64,000 nt of DNA from Microbacterium testaceum. Its GTDB lineage: Bacteria; Actinomycetota; Actinomycetes; Actinomycetales; Microbacteriaceae. A program made the position numbers and the translations under genes. The DNA lies in assembly GCF_029761935.1 (NCBI RefSeq), contig NZ_CP121699.1, positions 1,426,001-1,490,000 of the forward strand. The letters are read 5' to 3'. Shown here piece by piece: positions 50,943 through 59,279 of this stretch. Positions within the stretch are counted from its first letter, which is position 1. Each line of letters starts with the position of its first letter. Under the pieces are notes generated by a model. That model was not told the origin of the DNA and made no database searches. It saw nothing but the letters and a program-made list of their open reading frames with translations.

Positions 50943-51824
50943 ATGAACGCCAACGCCCTGTGGAACGTCACGCTGACCGACGGTCAGCACTCGCTCGTCT
51001 TCTATGCCCTCTCGGTCGCCGGGCTCGCCCTCGCCGCGTTCGCCCTCCGATCGTTCGCCACTCAGCACGAAGTGTCAGTCCGCTACCGACCCGCGATCAT
51101 CGCGGGCATGTGCGTGGCCGCCGTCGCCTTCCTCTCGTACGTCGTCCTCGTGCTGAAATTCGATGCGGGTTACACGCAGACGAGCGAGGGGTGGGTCGCC
51201 ACTTCGAACGCGGTGTTGAGCTGGGCGCCGCGCTACTTCGACTGGACCGTCACGGTTCCGCTGCTGATCACGGAGTTGATCGCGGTGTCGACGCTCGTCG
51301 GCTCCACCGCCTCGCGCTACCGGACGATCGGCGTCTCGCTCGCCGTGGGCATGATCGTGACGGGCTTCATCGGCGGCGTCGCGATCGACGACGGCGCGAA
51401 TCTCACCGCCCTGTGGATCTGGGGCACCCTGAGTGCCCTGTGCATGGTCGGCCTCTACGTGATGTTCATTTTCATGATGATGCGTGCCCGTCGAGACATG
51501 GCCGGCTCATCGGCCCTTCCGACCTTCAACCTCACCATCGCCCTCCTCTGCGTGATCTGGTTCGCCTACCCCATCGTGTTCGCCCTGCAGGGGTTCACCG
51601 TCACCTCGGGGAGCTACGTGACGGCGCAGGTGTTGCTGAGCGTGGCGGACATCATCGCCAAGATCGGCTTCGGTGCTCTCATCCACAAGATCGCGAAACA
51701 GCGCACGGCCGAGGACATCGCGGCGGGCATCGACACCGGTCACACCGGTCCGATCTGGATGAACGGCGAGCAGGTCATGGGCCCCCGCGCCGGACGCCAG
51801 AACACCCGCTCTTCGCGTCGCTGA
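50943..51824 (+). CDS. Microbial rhodopsin, predicted light-driven proton pump
   Basis: 293 residues with seven membrane helices. Helix C reads [17 protein letters not shown]97, counter-ion D100, T104 and E111 match R82, D85, T89 and D96 of bacteriorhodopsin, giving a DTE proton-pump motif. Helix F has WFAYP, and helix G has [10 protein letters not shown] with D236 and the retinal Schiff-base lysine K240. Helix B has no His, unlike proteorhodopsin. In helix E, G161 of WGTLS aligns with bacteriorhodopsin W138, the position that is Gly in antenna-binding xanthorhodopsin. ATG 50943 gives a normal N-terminus; an in-frame ATG at 50880 is possible. No retinal-synthesis gene is in the window. Confidence 0.93.
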   Translation: MNANALWNVTLTDGQHSLVFYALSVAGLALAAFALRSFATQHEVSVRYRPAIIAGMCVAAVAFLSYVVLVLKFDAGYTQTSEGWVATSNAVLSWAPRYFDWTVTVPLLITELIAVSTLVGSTASRYRTIGVSLAVGMIVTGFIGGVAIDDGANLTALWIWGTLSALCMVGLYVMFIFMMMRARRDMAGSSALPTFNLTIALLCVIWFAYPIVFALQGFTVTSGSYVTAQVLLSVADIIAKIGFGALIHKIAKQRTAEDIAAGIDTGHTGPIWMNGEQVMGPRAGRQNTRSSRR

Positions 51825-51847
51825 ACACCTGTGCCAGGTTGGAGGGC

Positions 51848-52381
51848 ATGCCCCCTCGCCCGTACCCGCGCACGACGCTCGCCGTGCTGGCATCCTTCTC
51901 CGCTCTCGGCTTCGTCGGTTGCACGGCGCCGACTCCGAATGCCACTTCCTCACCGACCTCGACGCAGGCGGTGCCCGCGGCGATCGACAGCGTGGAGATC
52001 ACCTTCGTCGCGGACGGCGATAAGCGCACCGTCTCGGCGAGCGTCGGCGACGGGTTGCGCGCGTGCGATGACGCGCGTACGCGGGTGACGGCTGATTCGC
52101 CGAGTCCGAATGCCGGGGTGATGGTGCCCCAGCTCAGGGACCGCGAGGAGGCGACCTCCGTCTCGGCCTGGGCGATCGACGGGTACGCCGTGCAGTTCCT
52201 GGGCGAGGGAGAGGTCACGGTCACCGGTGACGCTTTCCGCGGCACCGAAATCCACGGCACCGCGAACGCCCTCCCCGTCGGATCCGACCCCGCGCTGAAG
52301 ATCGGCGACCTGGATCTGCGAAAAGCTCCCCCCGTCGACGCGACGCTGACGTTCGCCGTCGCCTGCGGCCCGACCCGCTGA
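51848..52381 (+). CDS. Putative secreted lipoprotein
   Basis: 177 residues. A lipoprotein signal peptide ends in the lipobox-like FVGC at about residue 25, followed by a Thr/Ser/Pro-rich linker. The remainder is a soluble beta-rich domain (VEITFVADGDKRTVSASVGD; LTFAVACGPTR) with one further cysteine pair candidate (RACDDAR and VACGP). GGAGG lies only 2 nt before the ATG. It starts 23 bp after the rhodopsin gene and may be co-transcribed. I do not recognise a family. Confidence 0.75.
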   Translation: MPPRPYPRTTLAVLASFSALGFVGCTAPTPNATSSPTSTQAVPAAIDSVEITFVADGDKRTVSASVGDGLRACDDARTRVTADSPSPNAGVMVPQLRDREEATSVSAWAIDGYAVQFLGEGEVTVTGDAFRGTEIHGTANALPVGSDPALKIGDLDLRKAPPVDATLTFAVACGPTR

Positions 52382-52407
52382 CCGCATCCGTCGTGAAAGG
52401 ACCCGAG

Positions 52408-52815
52408 ATGCCCTCCGCCGTCACCCTCATCCGCGCGACCGCACTGTCCGACGCGGCGGAGTACGCGTACGCCGCCACCGCTCCGGCGAACGCGCGGCTG
52501 ATCTTCCTCGCCGGATCGTGTCCCCTGAACGACGACGGCTCGACCGCCGGCATCGGCGACTATGCGGCGCAGGCGGCGAAGTGTATCGGGACGATGACCG
52601 GCGCCTTGCGAGCGGCGGGTGCGAAGATCACCGACGTGATCAGCACGCGCGTGCTCGTGGCATCCACCCGTCAGGCGGATCTCGTCACGGCCTGGGAGGT
52701 CGTGCGCGACGCCTTCGGCGACCACGACGTCCCGAGCACGCTGATGGGTGTCACCGTCCTCGGCTACGACGACCAGCTGGTCGAGATCGAGGCGGTGGCC
52801 GCGGTCGTGGACTGA
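52408..52815 (+). CDS. RidA-family (YjgF/YER057c/UK114) protein
   Basis: 135 residues. LIFLAGSCPLNDDGSTAGIG and the C-terminal MGVTVLGYDDQLVEIEAVAA are typical. The canonical C-terminal IEARA/arginine that binds imine substrates is replaced by IEAVA, so this may belong to an Rid subgroup without enamine deaminase activity. ATG 52408 is chosen because AAAGGA lies 7 nt upstream. Role unknown. Confidence 0.82.
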   Translation: MPSAVTLIRATALSDAAEYAYAATAPANARLIFLAGSCPLNDDGSTAGIGDYAAQAAKCIGTMTGALRAAGAKITDVISTRVLVASTRQADLVTAWEVVRDAFGDHDVPSTLMGVTVLGYDDQLVEIEAVAAVVD

Positions 52816-52986
52816 CCGTCGGACGTCGGCCCTCCATCGCGTCCACCACGGGGGACGATCTGCGGCGTCACTCTCCTTGACGCCGATTCGACCCCACTGC
52901 GCGACCACCGTTCACGCGGCTCCGACGTCGACGAGTTACCGCCGCCTGGCGCCGCCACCGAGGCGCGGCTGCCTGACGACCGCCCC

Positions 52987-53478
52987 TCAGCGCTCGGAGC
53001 ACCTCCGCGTGGAGATGGGGCGGGAGCCGAACCACGCGAAGGCGATGAGCACCAGCGCCCCTCCAGACAGCACACCATCAGCGATACCCGCCGGGAGCAT
53101 GAACACCATCAGGACGAGGGTGACGACGCACATCACAAGGGTGATTCCGAGACCCCAGAGACGGTCGCACAGGATGCCGACACCCCCGAGAACCCGCAGG
53201 GTTCCGAAGATGCCGCTCATGATCATGAGCAGGTAGAGGTTGTTCTGCAGATACGGCAGGGCGAACGAGAAATGATCGCCGACGTCATCCTGATCGAGGC
53301 CGGTCGCCACGAGAACCGGGAGTGCCAGCAGCGCACCCAGCTCCATCACCACGCCTTGAGCAGTGACGAGCCACGCCGCGATACGGAAGCGCGCATCGAC
53401 TCGGCCCGCGACGTCGGTCGGCGATGCCGTCTCCGTCCCGGGCGTCCGCTGCTCGGGGGCCGACGGACCTCTGCTCAT
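52987..53478 (-). CDS. Small membrane protein of unknown function
   Basis: 163 residues with four predicted helices (about 34-57, 76-95, 98-117, 120-143). A Pro/Thr-rich cytoplasmic N-terminus precedes the first. Segments such as NNLYLLMIMSGIFGTLRVLG and LPAGIADGVLSGGALVLI do not match a family I recognise. ATG 53478 is preferred; an in-frame ATG 30 nt upstream overlaps the inverted repeat at 53503-53520. Confidence 0.65.
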   Translation of the reverse strand: MSRGPSAPEQRTPGTETASPTDVAGRVDARFRIAAWLVTAQGVVMELGALLALPVLVATGLDQDDVGDHFSFALPYLQNNLYLLMIMSGIFGTLRVLGGVGILCDRLWGLGITLVMCVVTLVLMVFMLPAGIADGVLSGGALVLIAFAWFGSRPISTRRCSER

Positions 53479-53502
53479 GAAACAACGGCGGAAGGTAGCG
53501 TT

Positions 53503-53520
53503 TAGCATGTTTGCATGCTA
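53503..53520. promoter_or_regulatory. Inverted repeat TAGCATG-TTTG-CATGCTA
   Basis: Perfect 7-bp arms around TTTG, 25 bp upstream of the minus-strand membrane-protein gene. The shape suits a dimeric repressor. No dedicated regulator gene adjoins it. The rest of 53521-53749 shows no gene. Confidence 0.5.
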
Positions 53521-53749
53521 GGCGGCCAGTGTCACCGCAATCGCCCTCAGAGCGCGTGAAGTTGCGATTCACCGCGCCCAGCCGTCGGAATTTCACCCGC
53601 GGGCGAGTGTGGAGCAGTCGCGTCAAAACCGGCCACCGCTCGCACGGTTTGCGGCGTTGGCTCCACGTGAACGCCACCATCGACCGCTCGACGAGCACCA
53701 CATCATTCGGCCGCGGGGCGCGCTACCATCATCGTCGGGAGGACCTCAC

Positions 53750-54457
53750 ATGTACACATGCTCTATCCGGCGACTGCAGATCGGCGCAGCTTTGTGGGCG
53801 GTCACTCTTGTTCTGCTCCCGCTGCAGATGGCGGTCGCTCTGCAGTGGCCGCGCCGGTACTCGATCGCCGACAACGCGATCAGTGATCTCGGCGTCACAA
53901 GCTGCGGAGTCTTCTCGGATTACGCCACCACCGCGCGCCTCATCTGCTCGCCGTGGCACGCGGTGTTCAACGGCGGGATGGTCGTATCGGGTGCGTTGAT
54001 CACGGCGGGGGCGGTTCTGCTCGGCGGCTCGTGGGGCGGCCGCACAGGCCGAACGGGCTCGGTGCTCGCCGCGGTGTCGGGAGTCTTCGTCATCCTGGTG
54101 GGCTGCTTCCCCTGGAACACGTTCCCCGAACTCCACGATGCCGCAGCCCTCGGGCAGGCGCTGACGCAATGGTCGGCCATGATTCTCCTGGCGGCCGCCG
54201 CGGGCCGAGGTGCTTTCCGGGCGCTCACGTTCGCCACCGTCGCTGTGTCTCTCGCGTCTTTCGTGGTGTTCGTCGATGGCCTCGAAGGCGGACGATCGCC
54301 GCTCCTGCCCCTGGGGATAGCGGAGCGGCTCGCTTTCGACACGCTGACGTTGTGGACGGCAGCCGTCGGTGTCAGCGTGGCGGTTCAGGTCGCGCGCCGA
54401 ACTCCGACGACGAGGGGTCTGCGGCCGTCGTCTGCCGCGCCGGAGGCGACCCCCTAG
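53750..54457 (+). CDS. DUF998-family membrane protein
   Basis: 235 residues with six predicted helices. RRYSIADNAISDLGVTSCG is the DUF998 hallmark (after the first helix, 'S..D..IS.LG'), and HAVFNGGMVVSGALI follows. The family is uncharacterised, and a few members are linked to lipid or carotenoid loci. GGGAGGA precedes the ATG with good spacing. It ends convergently with the response-regulator gene (4-bp overlap). Confidence 0.88.
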   Translation: MYTCSIRRLQIGAALWAVTLVLLPLQMAVALQWPRRYSIADNAISDLGVTSCGVFSDYATTARLICSPWHAVFNGGMVVSGALITAGAVLLGGSWGGRTGRTGSVLAAVSGVFVILVGCFPWNTFPELHDAAALGQALTQWSAMILLAAAAGRGAFRALTFATVAVSLASFVVFVDGLEGGRSPLLPLGIAERLAFDTLTLWTAAVGVSVAVQVARRTPTTRGLRPSSAAPEATP

Positions 54458-55056
54458 ATCCACCCCCGCTCACGCGCATGAATCGTCGCCTGCTGCCGAC
54501 TCGCGAGCCCGAGTTTGCCGAGCACCGACGACACGTGGTTGCGCACCGTCCCCGCCGACAGGTGCAGTGACGAAGCGATCTCCGCCACCGTCTGCCCCCG
54601 CGCCCCCGCGCGCAGCACGTCCAGCTCCCGGTCGGTGAGCGGGCTCCGCTCGTCGCTCAGTGCGTCGGCCGCGACCTCGGGGTCGACGTACCTCCGCCCG
54701 GCCGCGACTTCACGGATCACGGCCGCCACGTCATCCGCGGGCCGCGACTTGGGGAGGAACCCGCTGACCCCGGCGCCGAGCGCGCGCCGCAGCACTCCGG
54801 GCCGCGCGTGCCGCGTGACGATCACGCAGCGCGAGGGCACGCTCCGCAGGATCTTCGCCGCGGTGTCGACGCCGTCGAGCCCGGGCATCTCGAGGTCGAG
54901 CAGGCACACGTCGGGCTTGAGCCGCTGCGCCTCGGTCACGGCGCTCTCGCCGTCGCGGCATTCGGCGACGACCTCGAGGTCGTCCTCCAGTCGCAGCAGC
55001 GCGGCGAGCGCGGTACGGATCATGTCCTCGTCGTCGGCGATGAGCACGCGGATCAT
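54454..55056 (-). CDS. NarL/DesR-type response regulator
   Basis: 200 residues. A receiver domain carries acidic residues DDED (8-11), phospho-acceptor Asp in VCLLDLEMPGLDG, Thr in VIVTRHAR and Lys in GFLPKSRP. The C-terminal LuxR HTH reads LTDRELDVLRAGARGQTVAE, then AGTVRNHVSSVLGKLGLASR. It overlaps the sensor kinase by 4 bp. Copies of TGACATTCGTCACGGGTG before the kinase and 420 bp further on are its probable binding sites. Confidence 0.93.
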   Translation of the reverse strand: MIRVLIADDEDMIRTALAALLRLEDDLEVVAECRDGESAVTEAQRLKPDVCLLDLEMPGLDGVDTAAKILRSVPSRCVIVTRHARPGVLRRALGAGVSGFLPKSRPADDVAAVIREVAAGRRYVDPEVAADALSDERSPLTDRELDVLRAGARGQTVAEIASSLHLSAGTVRNHVSSVLGKLGLASRQQATIHARERGWI

Positions 55057-56240
55057 TCGGAAACCTCCTCGGGCACGCGAACCGTCACGCGGAAGCGGTC
55101 GCCGAGGCGGGTGGCATCCACCGTTCCTCCCACCGAACCCACGCGCTCGGCGATGCCCGACAGGCCCGCCCCATCGCCGACGGGAGACGCGGCACCCCGC
55201 GAGTCGTTCTCGACGGTCAGCACCCACGATCCGTCGTGGCGGGCGAGGGAGAGGGATGCCGACACCCCACCCCCGTGTTTCAGCACATTCGTCGTGGACT
55301 CGCGGACGACGGGTCCGAGCACGTCGGCGGGCGCGCGGTCGGCCTCCGTGTCCACGAGCAGGTCGACGGTCAGGCCCGCCGCGCGCAGCAGATCTGCGGC
55401 GTTCGCGAGTTCGTCGGGCAGGGGCACCCCGCGGAACCGTGCGGCCAGATCCCGCGTGCCGCGTCGCGCCTCATCGACGCTCGCACGAGCCGCGCGCACC
55501 TGTTCGACCGCGGCATCCGGATCCCTCCCCATCATCTTCTCGGCGAGCTCGAGCTGCAGCGCGATCACCTGCAGGTGGTGGCCCTGCAGGTCGTGCAGGT
55601 CGCCGGCAAGGCGCAGGCGCTCTTGGGCTGCGGCGAGACGCCCCTCGGCGCGGCGGGCGCGGTCGAGTTCGCGCACGATGTCCCACCACCACAGCGAAGT
55701 GGCGGTGAGCGGCGCAAGCATTGTGACGAACAGCGGCAGCGCGAACGTCAGCGAGATGTAGCCGTCGGGGCTCAGCCGCGTCGCCTCGATCACCCACACC
55801 GCGATGACGATGACGAGCATCAGCGCGACGAGCCGCACCCGGATGCCACCCCGCCACCGCACCGTGCACAGCGCCTGCGCCGCGAGGGCTGCGGCGAGAA
55901 GCACCGACCCGGCACCGATGCCGAGCACGACCGCCGACCCGACCCCGAGCAGCACGAGGGGCCACACCGGCCTGCGCGCGGAGTCGTCACCGTCGTCGAG
56001 GGGTTCGCGTCGGTAGTGGATGAGAAGAAGGACTCCGGATGCCACCGACCCGGCCGCCCCGATCAGCACGAGGACGATGTCGAGCGTCGTCCCCCGCAGC
56101 ACGACCACCAGCGCCCACATGAAGACCGCGAAGACGTGGAGGAACAGGATCGACGACGCCGTGTACCACCAGGTGACGCGGACGTCACGGGCGTACGTGG
56201 CCGCGGGCGTGCGGACGGATGCGGGTGCGGGGGCGCTCAC
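55053..56240 (-). CDS. DesK-like sensor histidine kinase
   Basis: 395 residues from the GTG at 56240, which follows a TACAGT -10 box by 7 nt. Four to six membrane helices fill residues 25-180. The HisKA_3 motif RLRLAGDLHDLQGHHLQVIA has its phospho-accepting His at about 213, and the ATPase domain ends with VENDSRG and GLSGIAERV. The short loops suggest sensing in the membrane, as in DesK (lipid state) or LiaS. It is coupled to the response regulator downstream. Confidence 0.92.
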   Translation of the reverse strand: MSAPAPASVRTPAATYARDVRVTWWYTASSILFLHVFAVFMWALVVVLRGTTLDIVLVLIGAAGSVASGVLLLIHYRREPLDDGDDSARRPVWPLVLLGVGSAVVLGIGAGSVLLAAALAAQALCTVRWRGGIRVRLVALMLVIVIAVWVIEATRLSPDGYISLTFALPLFVTMLAPLTATSLWWWDIVRELDRARRAEGRLAAAQERLRLAGDLHDLQGHHLQVIALQLELAEKMMGRDPDAAVEQVRAARASVDEARRGTRDLAARFRGVPLPDELANAADLLRAAGLTVDLLVDTEADRAPADVLGPVVRESTTNVLKHGGGVSASLSLARHDGSWVLTVENDSRGAASPVGDGAGLSGIAERVGSVGGTVDATRLGDRFRVTVRVPEEVSE

Positions 56241-56247
56241 ACCCGCC

Positions 56248-56253
56248 ACTGTA
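56248..56253 (-). promoter_or_regulatory. -10 box TACAGT (minus strand), promoter of the kinase/regulator operon
   Basis: TACAGT ends 7 nt before the GTG at 56240. The TGACATTCGTCA dyad sits 6 bp further upstream, over the -35 region. Confidence 0.55.
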
Positions 56254-56259
56254 CGGGCG

Positions 56260-56277
56260 TGACATTCGTCACGGGTG
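56260..56277. promoter_or_regulatory. Operator copy 1 (TGACATTCGTCACGGGTG)
   Basis: The core GTGACATTCGTCAC is a dyad with 5-bp arms. An identical 18-mer occurs at 56679-56696. Its position just upstream of the kinase -10 box implies autoregulation by the response regulator. Confidence 0.75.
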
Positions 56278-56315
56278 GGGCGGAGAATCGTCCCGCGGGG
56301 CGGCGTGCGCGGCGG

Positions 56316-56597
56316 TCAGCGGTAGCTGTCGGGGAGTTCCGGCGGCACCCGATCGCGGTCCTGCGCGGTCTCGACCGACGTGGGCTCCGCCCTCAGTTGC
56401 AACGAGGTCGACGGCGGCCACCCGTAGAAGGCCGACTCGACGGCGCCCGCGTCGATGACGGGGCGGATCGCCTGTCGCACGGCGTCCTTCCGTCGGCCTG
56501 CGCGACGGCGTCCGAGCACCATCCCGAGACGCACGAGCACCCCGACCGCGATGGTTGCCCAGAAGAGGTATTCGACCCACATGAAGAAGCTCGGCAT
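56316..56597 (-). CDS. Small single-span membrane protein
   Basis: 93 residues. One N-terminal helix (about 5-27, FFMWVEYLFWATIAVGVLVR), then a basic stretch (GRRRAGRRK) and a polar tail. AGGAGG lies 6 nt before the ATG. No family recognised. It lies between the kinase promoter and the second operator copy, and it may be a small partner or target of the two-component system. Confidence 0.65.
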   Translation of the reverse strand: MPSFFMWVEYLFWATIAVGVLVRLGMVLGRRRAGRRKDAVRQAIRPVIDAGAVESAFYGWPPSTSLQLRAEPTSVETAQDRDRVPPELPDSYR

Positions 56598-56678
56598 CGT
56601 TCCTCCTTCGGATCGACCGCGGTCTCTCGCGGGGGTTGCGACGATACGCCACGCGCGCGGCGCCCGAAAGGGCGGCCC

Positions 56679-56696
56679 TGACATTCGTCACGGGTG
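56679..56696. promoter_or_regulatory. Operator copy 2 (TGACATTCGTCACGGGTG)
   Basis: Identical 18-mer to 56260-56277, in the divergent region between the small membrane protein (minus) and the small efflux-like protein (plus). TATCCT at 56704-56709 on the plus strand and TATCGT (about 56641-56646, minus strand) are candidate -10 boxes on either side. Confidence 0.75.
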
Positions 56697-56810
56697 CGCC
56701 CACGTATCCTCCCGCTCGCTCGTGACACCACGACACTGCCGCCGCGAACCGCGCACCGCTGGGATGGAATCACCGCGGGACACGCCGCGAACTCACCCCC
56801 AGGAGTCTTC

Positions 56811-57311
56811 ATGTCGAACCCCGTCTCCGATCTCATCCTCGGTTTCCAGGGCCTCGTCGCCGACGTGCCCGACCTCGTCCAGCCGCTCATCGTCGCCCTC
56901 GCCGGGGCCGTGCCGTTCATCGAGGGTGAGGGTGCGGCGGCGATCGGCATCCTGGGCGGCATCCCTCCCGTCGTCGCCGCTCTCGCCGGCGCGATCGGCA
57001 ATCTGCTCTGCGTGGCCGTGGTCGTCGTCGTGTCGTCACGCGTGCGCACCGCCGTGACCACCCGCCGCGGAGTCCCCGGAAAGCCTACGTCGGCCCGCCG
57101 CGAGAAGTTCGAGAAGGCGTACCACCGCTACGGGACCCCGGGCGTGAGCCTGCTCGGCCCGCTGCTGTTGCCGACGCAGTTCACCGCCGCAGCCCTCACG
57201 TCCACCGGCGTCCCGCCGATGCGCGTCATCGCCTGGCAGGCCGCCGCGATCGTGCTGTGGACGACGGTGATCACGCTGATCATCACGGGCGTGATCCGCG
57301 CGGTGGCGTGA
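56811..57311 (+). CDS. Small multidrug-export-like membrane protein
   Basis: 166 residues with four to five helices. VALAGAVPFIEGEGAAAIGI and GTPGVSLLGPLLLPTQFTAA resemble the Sm_multidrug_ex family (PF06695), which shares DedA-like features such as re-entrant Pro-rich loops. Transport activity has not been shown for most members. AGGAG precedes the ATG with ideal spacing. The operator for the neighbouring two-component system lies upstream, so it is a likely target. Confidence 0.75.
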   Translation: MSNPVSDLILGFQGLVADVPDLVQPLIVALAGAVPFIEGEGAAAIGILGGIPPVVAALAGAIGNLLCVAVVVVVSSRVRTAVTTRRGVPGKPTSARREKFEKAYHRYGTPGVSLLGPLLLPTQFTAAALTSTGVPPMRVIAWQAAAIVLWTTVITLIITGVIRAVA

Positions 57312-57356
57312 CGAGACCGGCAGGGTGGAGGCCGCAACTGAGTTCTCGAACGACTC

Positions 57357-57382
57357 AGCGAGGTCATAGCGAAGACCTCGCT
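57357..57382 (+). terminator. Short hairpin after the small efflux-like gene
   Basis: AGCGAGGTC pairs with GACCTCGCT around ATAGCGAA. There is no T run; it is probably a weak terminator. Confidence 0.55.
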
Positions 57383-57458
57383 CCGCGTAATCGGGGCCCG
57401 AGGCCCGTATGCCTGGATGGAAGGGACCCCGCCCGGATTCGAGAGGACCCTCAGCCCG

Positions 57459-57929
57459 ATGCCGCAGCAGACCGTGACTCTGACTCTCGGAGAGCCGATC
57501 TACGCGCAGGCCCTCCATTACACGGCGATGTTCTTGCAGAAGCCGTTCCGCGAGGCGCTGCTCGTCTACCGCCGGGGCGGGACGTACACGATCCTCTCCC
57601 CCGGCGAGGATCACCACGGGTGCTGGGTCTCGGCCACGGCCCCTCTCGATCCCCCGCGGCACGTCTCGTTCATGTCGTGGCCGTCCGCCGACTGGGACCA
57701 CGACATCGCCGCCCACACCCTCACCTTCGCGCCCGATACCGGCGCGTTCACGCAGGAGCTGCGCCTGCCGGGCGAGCCCGTTCCGCGCGCGCAGCACGGG
57801 TACGCCGTCGCCGTGCCGTCGCCCAGCGAGATCGATCCGGGTCTCGGGTGGGAGGCCCTGCGGGAGCGGTACGCGGCGACCTTCGCTGCGCTCCACGACC
57901 TCGTCGGGGTGCGGGGGTCGGGCGGCTGA
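57459..57929 (+). CDS. Hypothetical protein
   Basis: 156 residues from ATG 57459, chosen because GAGAGGA lies 11 nt upstream; an in-frame ATG at 57417 would add 14 residues. Soluble, rich in aromatic residues (VYRRGGTYTILS, HHGCWVSA, SFMSWPSADWDHD) with a predicted beta-rich core and helical C-terminus. I do not recognise it. The next gene follows after 29 bp with its own -10 box. Confidence 0.6.
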   Translation: MPQQTVTLTLGEPIYAQALHYTAMFLQKPFREALLVYRRGGTYTILSPGEDHHGCWVSATAPLDPPRHVSFMSWPSADWDHDIAAHTLTFAPDTGAFTQELRLPGEPVPRAQHGYAVAVPSPSEIDPGLGWEALRERYAATFAALHDLVGVRGSGG

Positions 57930-57946
57930 CAAGCAGCCAGCCCCGT

Positions 57947-57952
57947 TAGTCT
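57947..57952 (+). promoter_or_regulatory. -10 box TAGTCT, leaderless promoter
   Basis: TAGTCT ends 6 nt before the ATG at 57959. Confidence 0.6.
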
Positions 57953-57958
57953 CAAGGC

Positions 57959-58300
57959 ATGACCTGCTCCGCTCGCCCCACCTTCGCCGAGATCCACGAG
58001 TGGGTGACCGAGTACGAGAAGCACGACCGTGTCGCCCACGCCACGGTGCACGTCCTTCGCCAGGACGACCCCGAGCACCTCGAGTCCGGCATGGTGGCGA
58101 TCCATCTCAACCACGGCCCCGCATCGATCTCGTTGAACGTGGACTGCGAGCGGACGTGGACGGCCTCGCTCTCGGAGCGCTCCGGCGAGTTCCCCCTGTC
58201 GGGCGGCAATCTCATCGCCCTCGGCGAGGAGCTCTACACGACGGGCAAGCTGTGCGAGTACCTGCAGGCGCGCACCGACGAAGCCGTCGCGGCCTCGTGA
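57959..58300 (+). CDS. Small hypothetical protein
   Basis: 113 residues, soluble and acidic. It opens with MTCSARPTFAEIHEWVTEYE and has a central GMVAIHLNHGPASISLNVD segment that is probably a beta sheet. No family recognised. Leaderless start; its stop overlaps the GTG of the DUF1653 gene, so the two are coupled. Confidence 0.65.
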   Translation: MTCSARPTFAEIHEWVTEYEKHDRVAHATVHVLRQDDPEHLESGMVAIHLNHGPASISLNVDCERTWTASLSERSGEFPLSGGNLIALGEELYTTGKLCEYLQARTDEAVAAS

Positions 58301-58533
58301 CCGACGCCGAGCTGCCGCACATCGAGCCCGGCATCTACGAGCACTTCAAGGGCCAGCGGTACGAGGTCTTCGGCATCGCGCGCCACTCCGAGACCGAAGA
58401 GGTCTTCGTCTCGTACCGCACGCTCTACGGCGACCACTCCCTGTGGGTGCGCCCGATCGCGACGTTCACCGAGCACGTCGAGCGGGACGGGTACTCGGGG
58501 CCGCGGTTCCGGCGCGTCGGCCCTTCGAGCTGA
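58297..58533 (+). CDS. DUF1653-domain protein
   Basis: 78 residues. GIYEHFKGQRYEVFGIARHS, FVSYRTLYGDHSLWVRP and the following FTEHV match the small beta-barrel DUF1653 domain almost entirely. Function unknown; the fold is thought to bind nucleotides or RNA-like ligands. GTG start overlapping the upstream stop. Confidence 0.9.
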   Translation: MTDAELPHIEPGIYEHFKGQRYEVFGIARHSETEEVFVSYRTLYGDHSLWVRPIATFTEHVERDGYSGPRFRRVGPSS

Positions 58534-58618
58534 CATCGCGCCCGGTGTGCTCCGTCGGGTTCACGGCATCCGTTCGACGTTCCCCTCGACGGCAGCTCTC
58601 CCGTGACAGAGTGACGGC

Positions 58619-59221
58619 GTGAAACTGTATTCCGACTTCGCCGTGCAACGCGGGCGTCAGGTGATCGCCGACATTGTCGCTCTCGCGCTCATCGCGGTGA
58701 GCATTTTCGCGGGGATCACCGTCTTCTCCGCCGTCGACCAGTTCTCTCAGCTCGGCCGTCAGCTGCAGACCACCGGCGTGGACTTCCGCACGTCGATGAC
58801 CGACGCGGGCACGCGACTCGGAGGAGTTCCTTTCATCGGAGAAGGGATCAGCAGCCCGTTCACCACGGCGAGCTCCGCGGGCGACACCCTCACGGCGGTC
58901 GGCCAGACGCAGCAGGACATCGTTCGCCAGGCGGCGATCGCGCTCGGCGTCGGAGTCGCGGCGCTACCGATCCTCATCGTTCTGTTGGTGTGGCTGCTCC
59001 CGCGCCTGCGGTTCGCCACGCGTGCAACCCGCACGCGTCGGCTCATTCGCGGAGGCCTCACCACCGATCTGCTGGCCCTGCGCGCCCTCACCAACCAGAA
59101 GGTCGGAGCCATCGCGAAGGTCTCCCCCGACGCCGTCTCCGCGTGGCGACGGGGAGACGCCGAGGTCATGAACCGCCTCGCCGGACTCGAGCTGAGGTCG
59201 GTCGGCATCCGGCCCCGATGA
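58619..59221 (+). CDS. Conserved two-helix membrane protein
   Basis: 200 residues from a GTG. Helices lie at about 17-40 and 107-130. The segment between them (VDQFSQLGRQLQTTGVDF and onward) would be outside the cell. The C-terminal ~70 residues, beginning RLRFATRATRTRRLIRG, are basic and cytoplasmic, with an HTH-like VGAIAKVSPDAVSAWRRGDA. Similar proteins of unknown function occur in Microbacteriaceae. Short gap (59222-59279) then a convergent gene. Confidence 0.65.
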   Translation: MKLYSDFAVQRGRQVIADIVALALIAVSIFAGITVFSAVDQFSQLGRQLQTTGVDFRTSMTDAGTRLGGVPFIGEGISSPFTTASSAGDTLTAVGQTQQDIVRQAAIALGVGVAALPILIVLLVWLLPRLRFATRATRTRRLIRGGLTTDLLALRALTNQKVGAIAKVSPDAVSAWRRGDAEVMNRLAGLELRSVGIRPR

Positions 59222-59279
59222 ATTTTCCCGGCACTCGGGCCGCGGGGTGATCTGCAGAGACTTATGCGTCCCTCTGAGC

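Noticed and set aside
53285..53701. 138-codon minus-strand open frame upstream of the DUF998 gene
   Set aside because: No recognisable domain, weaker third-position GC, and it overlaps the more convincing membrane-protein frame.
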